NCBI GenBank assembly: GCA_040756995.1
Contig: JBFLYK010000006.1
Span: 1-64,000 of the forward strand
Direction: 5' to 3'
Origin: BP-133 sp040756995
GTDB taxonomy: Bacteria; Actinomycetota; Acidimicrobiia; IMCC26256; BP-133
DNA length: 64,000 nt
The stretch's first letter is position 1. The number at the start of each line of letters is the position of its first letter. Shown piece after piece: positions 1 through 7,835 of the stretch. A program made the translations under genes and the position numbers. Under the pieces are notes generated by a model. That model did not search any database and had not been told where the DNA came from. It worked only from the letters and a program-made list of their open reading frames with translations.

Positions 1-376
1 CCGGAGCCGTCTTGGCGGCGGCCTTGCGCGGCGCAGCGGCCTTGCGGGTGCTCGCAGCCTTGCGGGCTCCAGCAGCCTTGCGGGTACCGCCGGCCTTGCG
101 GGCCGTGGTCTTGCGGGCTGTGGTCTTGCGAGCGCCGGTGGTCTTGCGAGCACCGGTCGTCTTGGCGGCGGAGGGCGCCGCTGCAGCACTGGTCGACGCA
201 ACGGTGCCATCGGAGACGGTGGCTGTGGCGGCGGCCTTTCGCAAGGACTCAATGGCGTTCAGGCAGGACGCCTTGCGGCTGTAGGGCTCGCTATGAGCGA
301 GCGTCCGGCCCTGGCTCGTGAGGACCCACTGGAATCCTCCTTTGCCGTTGGAGCTGACTTCGAACTTCGCAGCCAT
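1..376 (-). CDS. DUF1508 (YegP-like) protein with histone H1-like basic tail, 3' end cut off by window edge
   Basis: On the minus strand 125 codons are readable from an ATG at 374-376, preceded by an AGAGG ribosome site. Residues 4-48 resemble one DUF1508/YegP unit: a FEVSSNGKGGFQW strand, then YSRKASCLNAIESLRK, the hallmark end of that fold. From about residue 71 the chain becomes a low-complexity tail of (G)ARKTT and (T/A)RKAA units, eight of them in view, as in histone H1-like and Lsr2/HupB-type DNA-binding tails. DUF1508 has no settled biochemical role. The tail suggests nucleic-acid or nucleoid binding, which is inference. The C-terminus lies outside the window. It is divergent from the epimerase gene across about 150 bp that should hold both promoters. 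Confidence 0.8.
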   Translation of the reverse strand, partial: MAAKFEVSSNGKGGFQWVLTSQGRTLAHSEPYSRKASCLNAIESLRKAAATATVSDGTVASTSAAAAPSAAKTTGARKTTGARKTTARKTTARKAGGTRKAAGARKAASTRKAAAPRKAAAKTAP

Positions 377-527
377 CACATGCACACCTCTCGTTGGTGG
401 TACCAGCAGCAATAGTCTGTCGCACAACTGTTGAAATTGCTAGTCATCATTTTTCGAGTTCGCTGCAGTTCCTTACGGGGCAACGCGAACCATTGACGCA
501 AACCTCCGGATTTCGGGGAGTGAGGAC

Positions 528-1529
528 GTGAGATTCATCGTCACCGGGGCGTCGGGGCACTTGGGGGCCAACGTTGTCCGGGCATTGCTGGAGAGCGGCG
601 CAACGGTGAGAGCCGTCGATGTGCGGCCTGGTTCAGCACTCCGCGGCCTCGATGTGGAGTTCGTCAAAGCCGACGTACTCGTACCTGCGACGCTGCAAAG
701 CGCCTTCGCCGGAGGCGATTTCGTGCTTCACCTGGCCGCCAAGATCTCGATCGCCGGTGACCACGACGGCTCGGTCCGCCGCGTGAATGTCGACGGCGTT
801 CGCAACGTCGCCGAAGCGGCGCTCGCCGCCGGAGTACGCCGAGTGGTGCACTGCAGCTCGCTCCACGCCTACGACGTCGGTGCTACCCGGGGGCCAGTGC
901 GGGAAAACAGTTTTCGGGCCACTGACCTGCGGCTTCCGGCCTACGACCGGTCGAAGGCCGCCGGGGAGGACGAGCTGCGTCGGGTCATCGGGCGCGGCCT
1001 CGATGCCGTGATCGTGAACCCGTCGGGGATGTTCGGCCCTGTCGACCCGGAGCCGTCACGGATGGGCCGAGTTCTGCTGGCGATGTTCAAGGGCCGCATG
1101 CCGATCGCCGTCAGGGGCGCGTTCGACTGGGTCGACGTCCGCGACGTCGCCGCCGCACTGCTGGCCGCCGTCGAACGTGGCCGGACCGGCGAGAACTATC
1201 TGATCGGTGGTCACCGGGCGTCGGTCATGGAGCTCGGTCGGATGGCGGCGCACGTGGCCGGCCGCCGCGCGCCGCGCCTCGTTGCGCCGCTGGGCCCGGT
1301 CCGCGCGGCCGCCGAACTGGCCGTGCGTCTGGCCGGGCCTCGTCGGGCCGGCCGCCTGCTGCTCACGCCTGAATCACTGCACGCGCTGGCCACCGATCCC
1401 GTCGTCGACTACTCGAAGGCCGTCGCCGAGCTCGGTTACCGCGCCCGCCCGCTGGCCGAGACCGTGGCCGATCTCCATGCCTCGTTCGTGGCCGACGGGC
1501 GTCTCAGGCCGCGCCGGCCTCCAGCGTGA
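528..1529 (+). CDS. NAD(P)-dependent epimerase/dehydratase (extended SDR)
   Basis: A 333-residue protein starting at GTG with GGGGAG just upstream. The N-terminus holds the Rossmann motif TGASGHLGA (GxxGxxG) at residues 6-14. The catalytic YxxxK is seen as YDRSK, and NPSGMFGP follows where extended SDRs bind substrate. Family members epimerise, dehydrate or reduce sugar-nucleotides, or act as 3-beta-hydroxysteroid or dihydroflavonol-type reductases. The sequence alone does not choose among these. Length and motifs are complete, so the enzyme is probably active and cytoplasmic. Its last 26 bases overlap the convergent methyltransferase gene on the other strand. No operon partner is seen. Confidence 0.85.
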   Translation: MRFIVTGASGHLGANVVRALLESGATVRAVDVRPGSALRGLDVEFVKADVLVPATLQSAFAGGDFVLHLAAKISIAGDHDGSVRRVNVDGVRNVAEAALAAGVRRVVHCSSLHAYDVGATRGPVRENSFRATDLRLPAYDRSKAAGEDELRRVIGRGLDAVIVNPSGMFGPVDPEPSRMGRVLLAMFKGRMPIAVRGAFDWVDVRDVAAALLAAVERGRTGENYLIGGHRASVMELGRMAAHVAGRRAPRLVAPLGPVRAAAELAVRLAGPRRAGRLLLTPESLHALATDPVVDYSKAVAELGYRARPLAETVADLHASFVADGRLRPRRPPA

Positions 1530-2115
1530 GCAGCATGCGCTTGGCTTCCGGGCCGCCGCGGTACTGACCGTAGGTGCCGTCGGTGCGCACGACCCGGTGG
1601 CAGGGCACGACCAGCGGAATCGGGTTGGTGGCGCAGGCGCTCCCGGCCGCCCGTACGGCTCTGGGGTTGCCGGCCGCCCGGGCCACCACGGTGTAGCTCT
1701 CCCTCGCCCCGTAGGGGATCTCGAGGAGATGGGTCAGCACGGCGCGGCGGAAACCCTTGGACAGCTGGAGGTCGACTGGAACGTCGAAGGAACGCCGCCG
1801 GCCGGTGAAGTACTCGTCGAGCTGATGGGCGACGTCGTCGACCCGGCGCGACGAGCGGAGGACGCGGGGGCTGATGGCGGTGGACAGTTCGACGAGCACG
1901 GCGTCGTGGTTCTCCCGCTCGAACGCCACCCGGACGAGACCGGCGGGAGTGGCGGCCAGGAGCAGCGGGCCGATGGGCGAGTCCATCGTGCGATAGGCGA
2001 CATCGAGGAGGCCGTCGGCGTCGGCCTGCTCGGCCAGACGGGCCCGCAGCGCCTGCAACCGGGCCTCGTCGGCGCGGCCGGTGATGTCGTCGATGAGCTG
2101 GCGATCCGCGGTCAT
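1504..2115 (-). CDS. ogt: methylated-DNA--[protein]-cysteine S-methyltransferase
   Basis: 203 residues. The suicide active site IPLVVPCHRVVRTDG is intact, with acceptor Cys172. The wing-helix segment before it (RAVRAAGSACATNP) and the N-terminal MDSPIGPLLLAATPAGL strand match the Ogt/MGMT family. It removes alkyl groups from O6-alkylguanine by irreversible transfer to Cys172. About 40 extra residues precede the conserved part. The start ATG overlaps the stop of the upstream sigma factor gene (ATGA at 2112-2115), so the two are translationally coupled. This arrangement suggests that the sigma factor and the repair protein are made together, possibly in response to alkylation stress. Confidence 0.93.
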   Translation of the reverse strand: MTADRQLIDDITGRADEARLQALRARLAEQADADGLLDVAYRTMDSPIGPLLLAATPAGLVRVAFERENHDAVLVELSTAISPRVLRSSRRVDDVAHQLDEYFTGRRRSFDVPVDLQLSKGFRRAVLTHLLEIPYGARESYTVVARAAGNPRAVRAAGSACATNPIPLVVPCHRVVRTDGTYGQYRGGPEAKRMLLTLEAGAA

Positions 2116-2588
2116 GTGAGGTCCTTCCCGTAGTGCCGGCGGAGGGTGGCGATGCCGTCGGCGGCGCTGCGCCGGGCGGCGGCCGGGCTGCACTCGAGCA
2201 GCGCGGCGACCTCGGCGTAGGGGAGGTCGGCCAGATACCGGTAGACCACCGCGCCACGCTGCTTCGGTGGCAGAGCCGCCAGGGCACCGTGCAGATCGGC
2301 GTCGGGAGGTTCGGGGGCCGGCACCCCGCCCGGCCGGCCCTCCGGGAGGGCTCCGGCCGGTACCGGTACCCGGGTCCGGACGCGGAGCTGGTCGATCGCC
2401 TTGTTGTGAGCGATCGTGACCAGCCAGCCCCGGACGTTGCTTCCCGGGCGGAGGTCGGGATAGGCCCGCAACGCCGCCAGAAAGGTCTCCGACCAGGCGT
2501 CCTCCGCCTCCACCGGACCGAGGAAGGCGCGACAGACACGCATCACCACCGCTCCGTGCTCGGCCACGATCGCTTCGAACGGTTGCAT
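2112..2588 (-). CDS. ECF-type RNA polymerase sigma factor (sigma-70 family)
   Basis: 158 residues from ATG at 2586-2588, with AGGTG about five bases upstream. A GTG two codons earlier is an alternative. Region 2 is visible in the first 80 residues (AEDAWSETFLAALR, then RGWLVTIAHNKAIDQLR). Region 4 is the C-terminal helix-turn-helix (LPPKQRGAVVYRYLADLPYAEVAALLECSPAAARR). There is no C-terminal extension and no anti-sigma gene beside it. It should direct RNA polymerase to a small regulon and is cotranscribed with the O6-alkylguanine methyltransferase through a 4-bp overlap. A role in DNA alkylation response is inferred from that coupling only. Confidence 0.88.
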   Translation of the reverse strand: MQPFEAIVAEHGAVVMRVCRAFLGPVEAEDAWSETFLAALRAYPDLRPGSNVRGWLVTIAHNKAIDQLRVRTRVPVPAGALPEGRPGGVPAPEPPDADLHGALAALPPKQRGAVVYRYLADLPYAEVAALLECSPAAARRSAADGIATLRRHYGKDLT

Positions 2589-2742
2589 CGCCACACCTGG
2601 TCAACGCTCGGCGGGCTGAACCTGTGAGGTCGGCCGGCGCCCGAAACCGCCCGGAATTTCTCGATTCAAGCTTTCCGGGCACATTACCGATACCTGAGGG
2701 CGGATTGGACCGACGAACGGCAAACCCAGGAAAGAGCGAGCG

Positions 2743-4515
2743 TTGTCAAGCTTACGACGGCGGTGGAACCGAGCCTTCGCCCGAATCTTCGTATCCCGGC
2801 GTCAGCTGACCGAGCAATTCGCCGTCCAGGCCCGGCTGGCCGCCATCGTCGAGGCGTCGGATCAGGCCATCCTCGGTCTGTCGCCCGAGCTCGTGGTCAC
2901 GAGCTGGAACCCAGGAGCCGAGCGGGTCTTCGGCTACCAGGCGGACGAGGCCGTGGGTCGCAGCGTCTTCGATCTCCTCCTGCCCCCGAATCGAAGGGCC
3001 CAGGACTCCGCTCTCCACCGGGTGGTGCGCGGGGAGCGCCTTTCCGCTCACCAGACCGAGGTACGCACGAAGGACGGGCGCCTCCTGCCGATTTCGGTGT
3101 CCGCCTCGCCGATGATCGACGAGACCGGGGCGATCGTGGGTCTGGCGACGATCGGTGAGGACATCAGCCGGCGCAAGGCGCTGGAGGACCGGCTGCACCA
3201 CCAGGCCTTCCACGACCCGCTCACCGGCCTCGCCAACCGGGCCCTGCTCAGCGACCGGCTCGAGCACGCCCTGGCCCGCCAGGCGCGAGCCGGTGGCATG
3301 CTGGGGGTCGTCCTCCTCGACCTCGACGACTTCAAGTCGATCAACGACAGCCTGGGCCACCGGGCCGGCGACGAGCTGTTGATCATGGTGGCCGACAGCC
3401 TGCGGGCCTGTACCCGGGAAGCCGACACGCTGGCCCGTCTGGGAGGGGACGAGTTCGCCATCCTCCTGGAGGACCTGACCGGTCCGGAGGACGCCTCCCG
3501 GTTCGCCGAGCGGCTCGTTTCCTCCATGAGCTCCCGCTTCAGCTTCGGGGACCACTCGTTCCCGGTCTCGGCCAGCATCGGCATCGCCCTCGTCGAGGGC
3601 GGCGCCGCCACCCTCGACGACGTCATCCGTGACGCCGACGTGGCGATGTATCTGACGAAGAGCACGGCCAAGGGTGGGTTCACGGTGTTCGAGCCCGGCA
3701 TGCATCTGGCGGTGAAGGACCGGCTCCGGCTCAAGGCCGACCTGGCCCGGGCCCTCGGCACGGACGAACTCTCGCTCCACTACCAGCCGATCATCGACCT
3801 GCCGACCGGCGAGATCGTCGGAGTCGAGGCGTTGGCCCGGTGGGCCCACCCGGAGCTCGGGATGGTCGCCCCCGACCGGTTCATCCCGGTGGCCGAGGAG
3901 TCGGGCCTCATCGTCCCGCTCGGGTTGTGGGTGCTGGAGACCGCCTGCCGCGACGTCCAGGGCTGGCAGCAGGAGGCCGGCGCGCCGGCGCCGCTGCGGC
4001 TCAGTGTCAACGTCTCGGGCCGTCAGCTGGAGGATCCCGGGTTCGTCGACAGCGTCCGCCGCCTGCTCGATCACCTCGCCTTCGATCCGAAGCAGCTGAT
4101 CCTCGAGATCACCGAGACGGTCCTCGTCGCCAAGGCCGAGGAGAGCATCGAGAAGCTGCACGGGCTCAAGGCGCTCGGGGTGCACCTGGCCATCGACGAC
4201 TTCGGCACCGGGTATTCGTCGCTCAGCTCGCTGCAGCGGCTCCCCGTCGACATCGTCAAGATCGACCGGTCGTTCATCGCCCACCTCGACGGTGACGACG
4301 AGCAGGCCAACCTCGCCCGGGCCGTGCTCGGCCTCGGCCGGACCCTGCAACTCCAGACAGTGGCGGAAGGCGTCGAGTCCGACGACCAGGCCACGGAGCT
4401 CCGCCGCCTCGAGTGCAGCCTGGCCCAAGGCTACTACTTCGCCCGACCGACCGACCGCGTGACCCTGGCCGCGCTGCTCCGGAACCACTCCGCCGGCCTG
4501 CCGTCGCCTGCTTAG
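2743..4515 (+). CDS. PAS-GGDEF-EAL cyclic-di-GMP signalling protein
   Basis: 590 residues from a TTG start with AGGAAAG upstream; no in-frame ATG occurs before the PAS domain. Order of domains: a PAS sensor at about 30-150, a diguanylate cyclase with intact GGDEF at 234-238, and a phosphodiesterase with EAL at 362-364. The EAL domain keeps later catalytic landmarks such as IDDFGTGYSS and the final LAQGYYFARP. Both enzymatic motifs look competent, so the protein could make or break c-di-GMP depending on what the PAS domain senses. No transmembrane helix is seen, so it is likely cytosolic. A single-gene transcript is likely, as the next gene starts 9 bp on. Confidence 0.95.
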   Translation: MSSLRRRWNRAFARIFVSRRQLTEQFAVQARLAAIVEASDQAILGLSPELVVTSWNPGAERVFGYQADEAVGRSVFDLLLPPNRRAQDSALHRVVRGERLSAHQTEVRTKDGRLLPISVSASPMIDETGAIVGLATIGEDISRRKALEDRLHHQAFHDPLTGLANRALLSDRLEHALARQARAGGMLGVVLLDLDDFKSINDSLGHRAGDELLIMVADSLRACTREADTLARLGGDEFAILLEDLTGPEDASRFAERLVSSMSSRFSFGDHSFPVSASIGIALVEGGAATLDDVIRDADVAMYLTKSTAKGGFTVFEPGMHLAVKDRLRLKADLARALGTDELSLHYQPIIDLPTGEIVGVEALARWAHPELGMVAPDRFIPVAEESGLIVPLGLWVLETACRDVQGWQQEAGAPAPLRLSVNVSGRQLEDPGFVDSVRRLLDHLAFDPKQLILEITETVLVAKAEESIEKLHGLKALGVHLAIDDFGTGYSSLSSLQRLPVDIVKIDRSFIAHLDGDDEQANLARAVLGLGRTLQLQTVAEGVESDDQATELRRLECSLAQGYYFARPTDRVTLAALLRNHSAGLPSPA

Positions 4516-4524
4516 GATCGGGGC

Positions 4525-5265
4525 ATGGCCCCGTCCGACGCGCCGTACTACCGGCCCGATCTCGCCCGCGTGCACCATCTCGGCTTCGGCTTCCACGCCG
4601 ATGCCTGTGCCCCGGGAATCCTGGCGCTGCTGGAGCCGGTCCGGGAGCGGGACGGGCTCGTGCTGGAGCTGGGCTGCGGGAGCGGGTTGCTGACCCGGCA
4701 TCTCGTCGACGCCGGCCATCGCGTGATCGCCACCGACGCCTCGCCGGCCATGGTGGCGATCGCCCGTGAGCACGCCGCTGGGGCCGAGGATGTCCGGGTC
4801 CTGGTCCTGCCCGACGACACCCTCCCGGCGGCCGACGCCATCGTGTCAGTGGGCCACGTCGTGAGCTATCTCGACGACCGGGCGGCGGTGGAGCGGGCGC
4901 TGGTGGCGATCGCCGCCGCCGTGCGACCCGGTGGCCTGTTCGCCGTCGACATCTGTGACCTCGAGTGGGGCACGGCCCGTCAGGGCGCGCCCAACTACAG
5001 CCGCGTCGAAGACGACTGGGCCATCATCACCGTCTTTACCCAACCGGCGCCCGACGTCTTCGTGCGGGCCATCACCACGTTCCTGCGCAACGACGACGGC
5101 TCCTGGCGGCGCGACGACGAGCGCCACGAGAACATCCTCCTCGACACCACGCTCATCCCCGGCCTCCTGGCCGGCCGCGGCGTCGACGTGACGGTGCAGC
5201 CGTCGTTCGGTGAGGAAACGTTGCCGGCCGGATTACGGGTGGTGGTGGGGCGCCGGGTCAGCTGA
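4525..5265 (+). CDS. class I SAM-dependent methyltransferase
   Basis: 246 residues. The SAM-binding motif I is clear (VLELGCGSGLLTRHL), followed by motif II acidic residue ATDASPAMV, and a post-motif region IVSVGHVVSYL typical of small-molecule methyltransferases. Substrate cannot be told from sequence. It begins 9 bp after the c-di-GMP gene and may ride on its transcript. It ends convergently, overlapping by 8 bp with the membrane HExxH gene on the other strand. Confidence 0.85.
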   Translation: MAPSDAPYYRPDLARVHHLGFGFHADACAPGILALLEPVRERDGLVLELGCGSGLLTRHLVDAGHRVIATDASPAMVAIAREHAAGAEDVRVLVLPDDTLPAADAIVSVGHVVSYLDDRAAVERALVAIAAAVRPGGLFAVDICDLEWGTARQGAPNYSRVEDDWAIITVFTQPAPDVFVRAITTFLRNDDGSWRRDDERHENILLDTTLIPGLLAGRGVDVTVQPSFGEETLPAGLRVVVGRRVS

Positions 5266-6841
5266 TGCAGCTGGCAGCCAACTGGCCGAACTTCTGCATG
5301 TCGGCGGCGGTGGGAGCGGCGGTCGCGCTGAGCTCCTCGATGGTGAACTCCTGGACGACCTTGCCGCTGTAGCAGCGGGCGATCTCGGCACTGAGGTCCC
5401 ACATGTTCATGACGGTCACGGCCATGGTCACCCGGGCCAGCGGGAGCCCGAGGGCTTCCTGGATCGAGACCGGGGCCGGCTTGTGCTGGGCGCCGGGGTC
5501 GCAGGATTCGAGCTCGAGGAGCTCACCCACCCGGGTCAGCGAAGCGACGCCGCGGGGCATGCCGTCGACCCACTTCTGGAGCCCCGATTGCATCTCGTCC
5601 CGGTCGGCGACGGTGTCGGCGGCCAGATGCACCCGGGCGCACTGCCGGCCGTCGCGTTCGAAGATGACCATCTGGTCGCCGCCCCAGCCGTCGACGGCGT
5701 GCATGGCCGCCTTGGCGTCGAGACGCTGGGCCAGCGTGACGAAGAGCATGAAGGCACCGAACGACTGGGGCTCGGAGTCGGCGATCGCCTTCTCGCCCGC
5801 TTTGAGGGCCGGTGGGGCCACCGTCTGGGGCTGGTCCTTGGCCAGGTACCGGAAGGCGTCGAAGATCTGCTCGTCGCTGGTCGGCGGGGAGCGGAAGGCG
5901 GCGTCGACCGACGTGTTGCCGCCGTTGGCGGCGATGGCCTCGACCAGCGCGTTGCCGAACGTGTAGGCCGTGCCGACGGAGGCGATGATCACCTCGGGGA
6001 TACCCTCGAGGTCCGCGTCGTCGCTCGACGCCTCGTCCTGCTCGGCGTAGATCTTCTGATCGTTCTCGTCGAGGGTCTCGACCCAGTGGTTCTGCACCCG
6101 TACCGCGTCGCCCTCGACCAGGTTCCGGAGGAAGGAGGCGGCCTCCGCCTCCTTCATCGTCTGGTCCTCCTCGGACAGCGACTTGATGTTGAAGTGCTGG
6201 TCCTGAAGGGCATGGGTCAGCTCGTGGACGAGGGTGCCCTTCACCCGGGGGGTCAGCTCGGTGCCCTTGACGGTGACCCGCTCGGTGATCGGGTCGTAAT
6301 AGGCCAGGGACCCTTCTTCGGTCAGCTGGATGATGCGATCGAGGAGATCGACGTCACCTTCGAGGAGCCCGAAGGCGCGCAGCAGCGCCACGGTCTGCTC
6401 CATCTCCCGGCGGTCCTCCTCGGTGACCTTCTGGGCATCGGCGGCGGCCGAGTTCTTGTACTCCTCGGGGGTGAGGAAGTCGACGTGGACCGGATGCTGG
6501 AACACCAGGTCGCGGTCCTTCTCGACGAAGTCGACGAGTTCGGTGAGGCGCGGGTCCCAGAAGGCGGGGTGCTTCACGGCGGCCGCCTCACCGTCGTCCT
6601 GGCGGGTGAGGACGAAGGCCGTGGCGCCGGCCAGCATGGCGATGACGGTCCCGATGGCCATGGGCAGCGCCCAGCGGCGCCGGCGGGGGGCAGCCGGCGG
6701 GGCGCTCTCCGGCGCCCGCCAGTCCCCGGACGGGCTGCTCCCGATCGGTGAGGAGGCGGGGCCGAACCCCGGCGGGGGCCAGGCCGATCCGGGGCTCACG
6801 CCCGCGGCCTGCTCGTCGCTCCGACCCTCAGCTTCGTCCAT
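5258..6841 (-). CDS. membrane-anchored HExxH putative metalloprotease
   Basis: 527 residues from the ATG at 6839-6841; an upstream in-frame start would run into the MaoC gene. The first 55 residues are Pro/Gly/Ser rich, followed by an Arg stretch and one membrane helix (about 57-79), so the rest is probably outside the cell. The motif VHELTHALQDQHF at residues 205-217 is a zincin HExxH with extra His, suggesting a zinc-dependent peptidase. Long stretches before and after it match no family I can name. No typical downstream Met-turn was recognised, so activity is unproven. It stands 115 bp from the upstream MaoC gene on the same strand and may be the last gene of that unit. Confidence 0.7.
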   Translation of the reverse strand: MDEAEGRSDEQAAGVSPGSAWPPPGFGPASSPIGSSPSGDWRAPESAPPAAPRRRRWALPMAIGTVIAMLAGATAFVLTRQDDGEAAAVKHPAFWDPRLTELVDFVEKDRDLVFQHPVHVDFLTPEEYKNSAAADAQKVTEEDRREMEQTVALLRAFGLLEGDVDLLDRIIQLTEEGSLAYYDPITERVTVKGTELTPRVKGTLVHELTHALQDQHFNIKSLSEEDQTMKEAEAASFLRNLVEGDAVRVQNHWVETLDENDQKIYAEQDEASSDDADLEGIPEVIIASVGTAYTFGNALVEAIAANGGNTSVDAAFRSPPTSDEQIFDAFRYLAKDQPQTVAPPALKAGEKAIADSEPQSFGAFMLFVTLAQRLDAKAAMHAVDGWGGDQMVIFERDGRQCARVHLAADTVADRDEMQSGLQKWVDGMPRGVASLTRVGELLELESCDPGAQHKPAPVSIQEALGLPLARVTMAVTVMNMWDLSAEIARCYSGKVVQEFTIEELSATAAPTAADMQKFGQLAASCIS

Positions 6842-6956
6842 GGCCCGCCGCGCTCCCGGTTCCCGACCGTCGGTCGTACCGGTCCAGGGTAGGGGCGCGG
6901 CAAAGGGGCCGGGCGCGCCCCCTGCACGCTTCGAGGGAATCGCGCTGCTTGGGCGG

Positions 6957-7385
6957 TTAGTCGGGCACGACGAAGGTGGCCCAGCCTTTGAGGTGGGTGC
7001 CACCGGTCTGGCGGGTGACGACCATTTCGATGTCGACGAGGCGCTGCCCGTCCTCCTCGCGCTTGGCGGTGACCGCCCCGGAGTACGTCAACACGTCGCC
7101 GGGCCAGGCCTGCTCCCGCCACTGCACCTTGAAGCGCCGTACGTTGGCCGGCCCGAGCCAGTCCGTCGCCCACGAGGCGAGGACGCCGGCCTGGCGCATG
7201 CCCACCGCGAACGGCTTCGGGAAGCCGGCTTTCTGGGCGAACTCGCTGTCGTGGTGGATCGGGTTCATGTCGCCCGACGCGCCCTGATAGCGCACGAAGT
7301 CGGTCACCGTGAGCGGCCCGTCCTCCCAGGTCGGCCCTTCGGTTCCCACCTGAAGGTCATTCCACGTCGCGGTCGTCATGGTCAT
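6957..7385 (-). CDS. MaoC-like (R)-specific enoyl-CoA hydratase subunit
   Basis: 142 residues, a single hot-dog domain. The hydratase-2 motif is visible: YQGASGDMNPIHHDSEFA, giving the catalytic Asp/His pair, and later GFPKPFAVGM. It lies 7 bp downstream of a second hot-dog gene. Such adjacent pairs form heterodimeric dehydratases acting on 3-hydroxyacyl-CoA (compare HadAB of mycobacteria), where this MaoC half carries the catalytic residues. Start at 7385 (MTMTT); an internal ATG two codons later is possible. The neighbouring SCP2 and UbiB genes suggest lipid or sterol metabolism. Confidence 0.88.
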   Translation of the reverse strand: MTMTTATWNDLQVGTEGPTWEDGPLTVTDFVRYQGASGDMNPIHHDSEFAQKAGFPKPFAVGMRQAGVLASWATDWLGPANVRRFKVQWREQAWPGDVLTYSGAVTAKREEDGQRLVDIEMVVTRQTGGTHLKGWATFVVPD

Positions 7386-7391
7386 CGGCGG

Positions 7392-7835
7392 TCAGCTCCC
7401 CGGGGCCTTGCTGGTCTCGATGATCGTGCTGCGGGACTGGGCCACCACGGCGCCGGAGCCGTCGCGGTACTCGGTCACGAGTTCGACGAAGGTCATGGTC
7501 CCGCCCCGCTTGCCTTCCTTCTCGTAGACGCGGTCGATGCGGGGTTCGGCGGTCAACTCGGTGCCGGCCGCCGGCGGCGGCCCGGGAAAGACGAACTCCT
7601 GCTCGCCGTGGAGGATCCGCTCCCAGTTCAGCGGAACATCGCCCCACGGCGACGCCTCGGGCCCCTGCCAGAAGACCGACGATGCCAGGAACGTCGGCGG
7701 CGACGTCTCCTGAGGGCCTTCGGCGACGTAGGCCGGGTTCGACGACTTCACCGCCCGGGCGAACTCCCGGACCTTGCCTTCCTCGACCACCATCCGGAAC
7801 GGCTGGCCGCGGTTGCCTTCAATCGACTTGTCCAT
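7392..7835 (-). CDS. MaoC N-terminal (FAS1-like) dehydratase-domain protein
   Basis: 147 residues. The chain (FRMVVEEGKVREFARAV, then NPAY, then PPTFLASS) is the N-terminal hot-dog type that lacks the Asp/His catalytic pair and usually supports a MaoC partner. The partner is the next gene, 7 bp away. Together they are predicted to be a two-subunit acyl-CoA dehydratase. Its 5' end overlaps the 3' end of the ABC1 kinase gene by 17 bp, which places both in one transcript. Confidence 0.85.
   Translation of the reverse strand: MDKSIEGNRGQPFRMVVEEGKVREFARAVKSSNPAYVAEGPQETSPPTFLASSVFWQGPEASPWGDVPLNWERILHGEQEFVFPGPPPAAGTELTAEPRIDRVYEKEGKRGGTMTFVELVTEYRDGSGAVVAQSRSTIIETSKAPGS

Noticed and set aside
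2752..4773. 673-codon minus-strand frame opposite the c-di-GMP gene
   Set aside because: PAS, GGDEF and EAL motifs are on the plus strand; the opposite frame has none.
5210..6751. 513-codon plus-strand frame opposite the HExxH gene
   Set aside because: No motif, and it overlaps the methyltransferase and the HExxH gene out of frame.
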